Source: an uncultured Planctomycetaceae bacterium
Lineage (GTDB): Bacteria; Planctomycetota; Planctomycetia; Pirellulales; Pirellulaceae
Reading direction: 5' to 3'
Length of the DNA stretch: 64,000 nucleotides
NCBI GenBank assembly: GCA_903863885.1
Contig: CAIPEB010000768.1
Coordinates: 1-64,000 of the forward strand
Shown: one piece after another, positions 62,362 through 64,000 of the stretch
Layout: each line of letters begins with the position of its first letter
Numbering within the stretch: the stretch's first letter is position 1
Translations under genes and position numbers: made by a program
The notes under the pieces: model-generated
The model's input: only the letters and a program-made list of their open reading frames with translations
Databases searched by the model: none
What the model was told of the DNA's origin: nothing

Positions 62362-64000
62362 ATGAAAGCGGCATTCACCGTCTGTATCTTGCTTGTCCTG
62401 TCATCGCCGGTTCGGAGTGCCGATGTGACGCCTTCGATTGCGGTGCGCGAGATCGGAATTCCGGTTCGGTCGGTGAATTGGGTGCATCTGCATGCGGGCC
62501 GCAACGGCGAGGGCGCTCCCTGCATTCTCGGCGTGATGGGTCAGTCGGCCGCCAACCTGTTCGTGCTGCAGATCGATCCGACGAACGGTTCGCTGCAGCA
62601 GTTTGTCGCCAAGGTGCCGGAAGCGAGTTATCCGACCGCCACGTTGATGAGCCGCAGCGGACTCCTCTACATCGGCGCAGCGTATGCCGGCCACCTGCTG
62701 TGCTTTGATGCGGCGAAGGGCGAACTGCGGGACTGCGGCGTGATTCACGCGGGAGCGGCCACGTTTCCGTGCCGCATGGACGAAGATGCGGATGGACGCA
62801 TTTGGATTGGCAGTTATGGCACCGCGGACCTGACGAGTTATGACCCGCGGAACGGTCAATTCGAGCCGCGCGGCCGCATGGACGAAACCGACATGTACAA
62901 CTACCCGCTGGTGAACACCGACGGGACAGTGGCCAACCTCGTGCGAGTGACCAAGCCGCATGTCGTCGTGTTCGATCCTCGCACGGGAAATAAGCAGACC
63001 GTTGGGCCGGTGACCGTGAAAGGCGAGTCCTCGCTGGAAATGCTGCGCGGCGTCGATGGCAAGCTGTACATCGTAACCGGTGCTCAGAAATTCCGCATCG
63101 AAGGCATGGCTGCCGTTCCGGTCGATGCAGTTCCAGCGGCGGCGACGAAACCGCCGCTGCCGGATGGGTCCACCTTTCGCTTCGCGGATCATGCCTCTCG
63201 CGAGTTGGTAGTTCGCACGTCTGCGGGCAAGGAGCAGACCTTCAAGCTTGCGTACGACGCCACGGGCACGGACATCTTCTATCTGCACGGGGGCCCGGAC
63301 GGTTGCGTCTACGGATCGAGCGTCCTGCCGCTCGATCTGTTTCGTTACGATCCGGCCAGTTCCGCGCTGACCGACCTGGGCCGGTGTTCGGAATCCAACG
63401 GTGAACTGTATTCGATGGCCAATCTCGAGCAGAAGCTCTATCTGGCCGCTTATCCGGCGGCGCGGCTCTCGGTCTACGACCCGAAGTTGCCTTACAGTTT
63501 CGGCTCGGATGCGAATTCCAATCCTCGCGACCTTGGCCGCATGGATGATGTTTCCTACAGGCCGCGATCGAGTCTTGCCGGTCCGCTGGGGCGAGTCTGG
63601 GTCGCGTCGATTCCGGACTACGGCCGATGGGGAGGTCCTCTCTCGTGGTACGAGCCCGCGACCGGTGCAAAGAAGGCGTACAACTCAATCGCAGGCGATG
63701 CGAGTTGTTATACTCTGGCCCATTTGCCCGCGTGCGAGTGTCTGGCGGTCGGCACCAGTATTTCGGGCGGATCGGGAACTCAGCCGCGAGTTAGCCAGGC
63801 ACAGTTGTTCCTCTGGGATTTTCGCCGAGAACGCAAGCTCTGGGAAGGCACGCTTGATCGTCCGGTCTCCGCGTTCAACGCGCTGCTGGCTTTACCGAGC
63901 GGCCAACTCCTGGGAACCGTGGTCGGGGGCGACAAGCCCGAGTTGTTCGTCTTCGATCCGGCATCGCGGACTTTTGTCCGCCGCATGGATACGCCTCCGG
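62362..64000 (+). CDS. Secreted beta-propeller protein, partial
   Basis: Begins at ATG 62362 with signal peptide (MKAAFTVCILLVLSSPVRSA) and stays open to the right edge (546 codons). Repeated short blade signatures include LLYIGAAYAGHLLCFDAAKGEL, DGRIWIGSYGTADLTSYDPRNG, LYLAAYPAARLSVYDPK and VFDPASRTF, typical of YVTN/NHL-like or two-component-sensor-type propellers. No catalytic residues are evident. It lies 63 bases after the ChaN-like gene and may be cotranscribed. Function unknown; binding or hydrolysis of glycans would fit the neighbourhood. Confidence 0.8.
   Translation, partial: MKAAFTVCILLVLSSPVRSADVTPSIAVREIGIPVRSVNWVHLHAGRNGEGAPCILGVMGQSAANLFVLQIDPTNGSLQQFVAKVPEASYPTATLMSRSGLLYIGAAYAGHLLCFDAAKGELRDCGVIHAGAATFPCRMDEDADGRIWIGSYGTADLTSYDPRNGQFEPRGRMDETDMYNYPLVNTDGTVANLVRVTKPHVVVFDPRTGNKQTVGPVTVKGESSLEMLRGVDGKLYIVTGAQKFRIEGMAAVPVDAVPAAATKPPLPDGSTFRFADHASRELVVRTSAGKEQTFKLAYDATGTDIFYLHGGPDGCVYGSSVLPLDLFRYDPASSALTDLGRCSESNGELYSMANLEQKLYLAAYPAARLSVYDPKLPYSFGSDANSNPRDLGRMDDVSYRPRSSLAGPLGRVWVASIPDYGRWGGPLSWYEPATGAKKAYNSIAGDASCYTLAHLPACECLAVGTSISGGSGTQPRVSQAQLFLWDFRRERKLWEGTLDRPVSAFNALLALPSGQLLGTVVGGDKPELFVFDPASRTFVRRMDTPP

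Overview
This 64 kb GC-rich window most likely comes from a planctomycete (Planctomycetota, probably a Pirellulales-type lineage). This is an inference from gene content: a membrane-anchored Ser/Thr kinase of the planctomycete type, many secreted glycan-active enzymes, three Tat-exported Gfo/Idh/MocA oxidoreductases, DUF362 and ThuA proteins, an archaeal-type formylmethanofuran dehydrogenase subunit B (fhcB), and short 'accacagagg'-type intergenic repeats. No rRNA, tRNA, CRISPR array, transposase or phage gene was seen. Most genes have their own start signals and orientation changes often.

Layout. 1-5600 (minus): the edge of an exported CinA-type domain protein, then three signalling genes (receiver-Hpt, receiver-STAS, large hybrid histidine kinase). 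6010-10247 (plus): glucose-6-phosphate isomerase with a structured leader, and a Ser/Thr kinase with a periplasmic C-terminal domain. 10360-16107: a sugar-phosphate module made of two convergent operons, FGGY kinase / phosphohexomutase / class II aldolase (plus) against nucleotidyltransferase / GHMP sugar kinase (minus). 16173-22559 (minus): two Tat-type oxidoreductases, a TlpA-like thioredoxin, a small membrane protein, a short-chain dehydrogenase and a lone receiver protein.

22706-43000: a glycan-degradation region with GH89, SGNH esterase, a GH-like TIM barrel, a GH123-like protein, a beta-helix protein, a GH32/43-like beta-propeller, a ThuA protein, a third oxidoreductase, a GH29-like protein, fhcB and an (alpha/alpha)6 glycosidase. 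43333-48926 (plus): an Fe-S aldo/keto reductase, then an iron locus with a membrane-anchored DtxR-FeoA fusion and feoB split into two ORFs, then a nitrilase-family amidase. 49193-64000: DUF362 protein, GH99-like protein, tandem metallo-beta-lactamase, GH2, RidA plus a D-threonine-aldolase-type PLP enzyme, an exported TIM-barrel isomerase flanked by repeats, a small membrane protein, a ChaN-like protein and a secreted beta-propeller running off the edge.

How it may work together. The predicted N-acetylhexosaminidases (GH89, GH123-like), beta-glycosidase (GH2), fucosidase-like (GH29-like), esterase and other enzymes suggest attack on complex fucosylated or amino-sugar-rich polysaccharide outside the cytoplasm. 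The sugar kinase/aldolase and kinase/nucleotidyltransferase modules would process released sugars. Tat-exported oxidoreductases plus an exported isomerase-fold protein raise the possibility of an oxidative (3-keto-sugar) side pathway. The best candidates for new biology are that pathway, the unusual GHMP kinase module, the membrane-tethered DtxR-FeoA with split FeoB, the signalling cluster with degenerate phosphorylation sites, and the repeat family around the isomerase gene.
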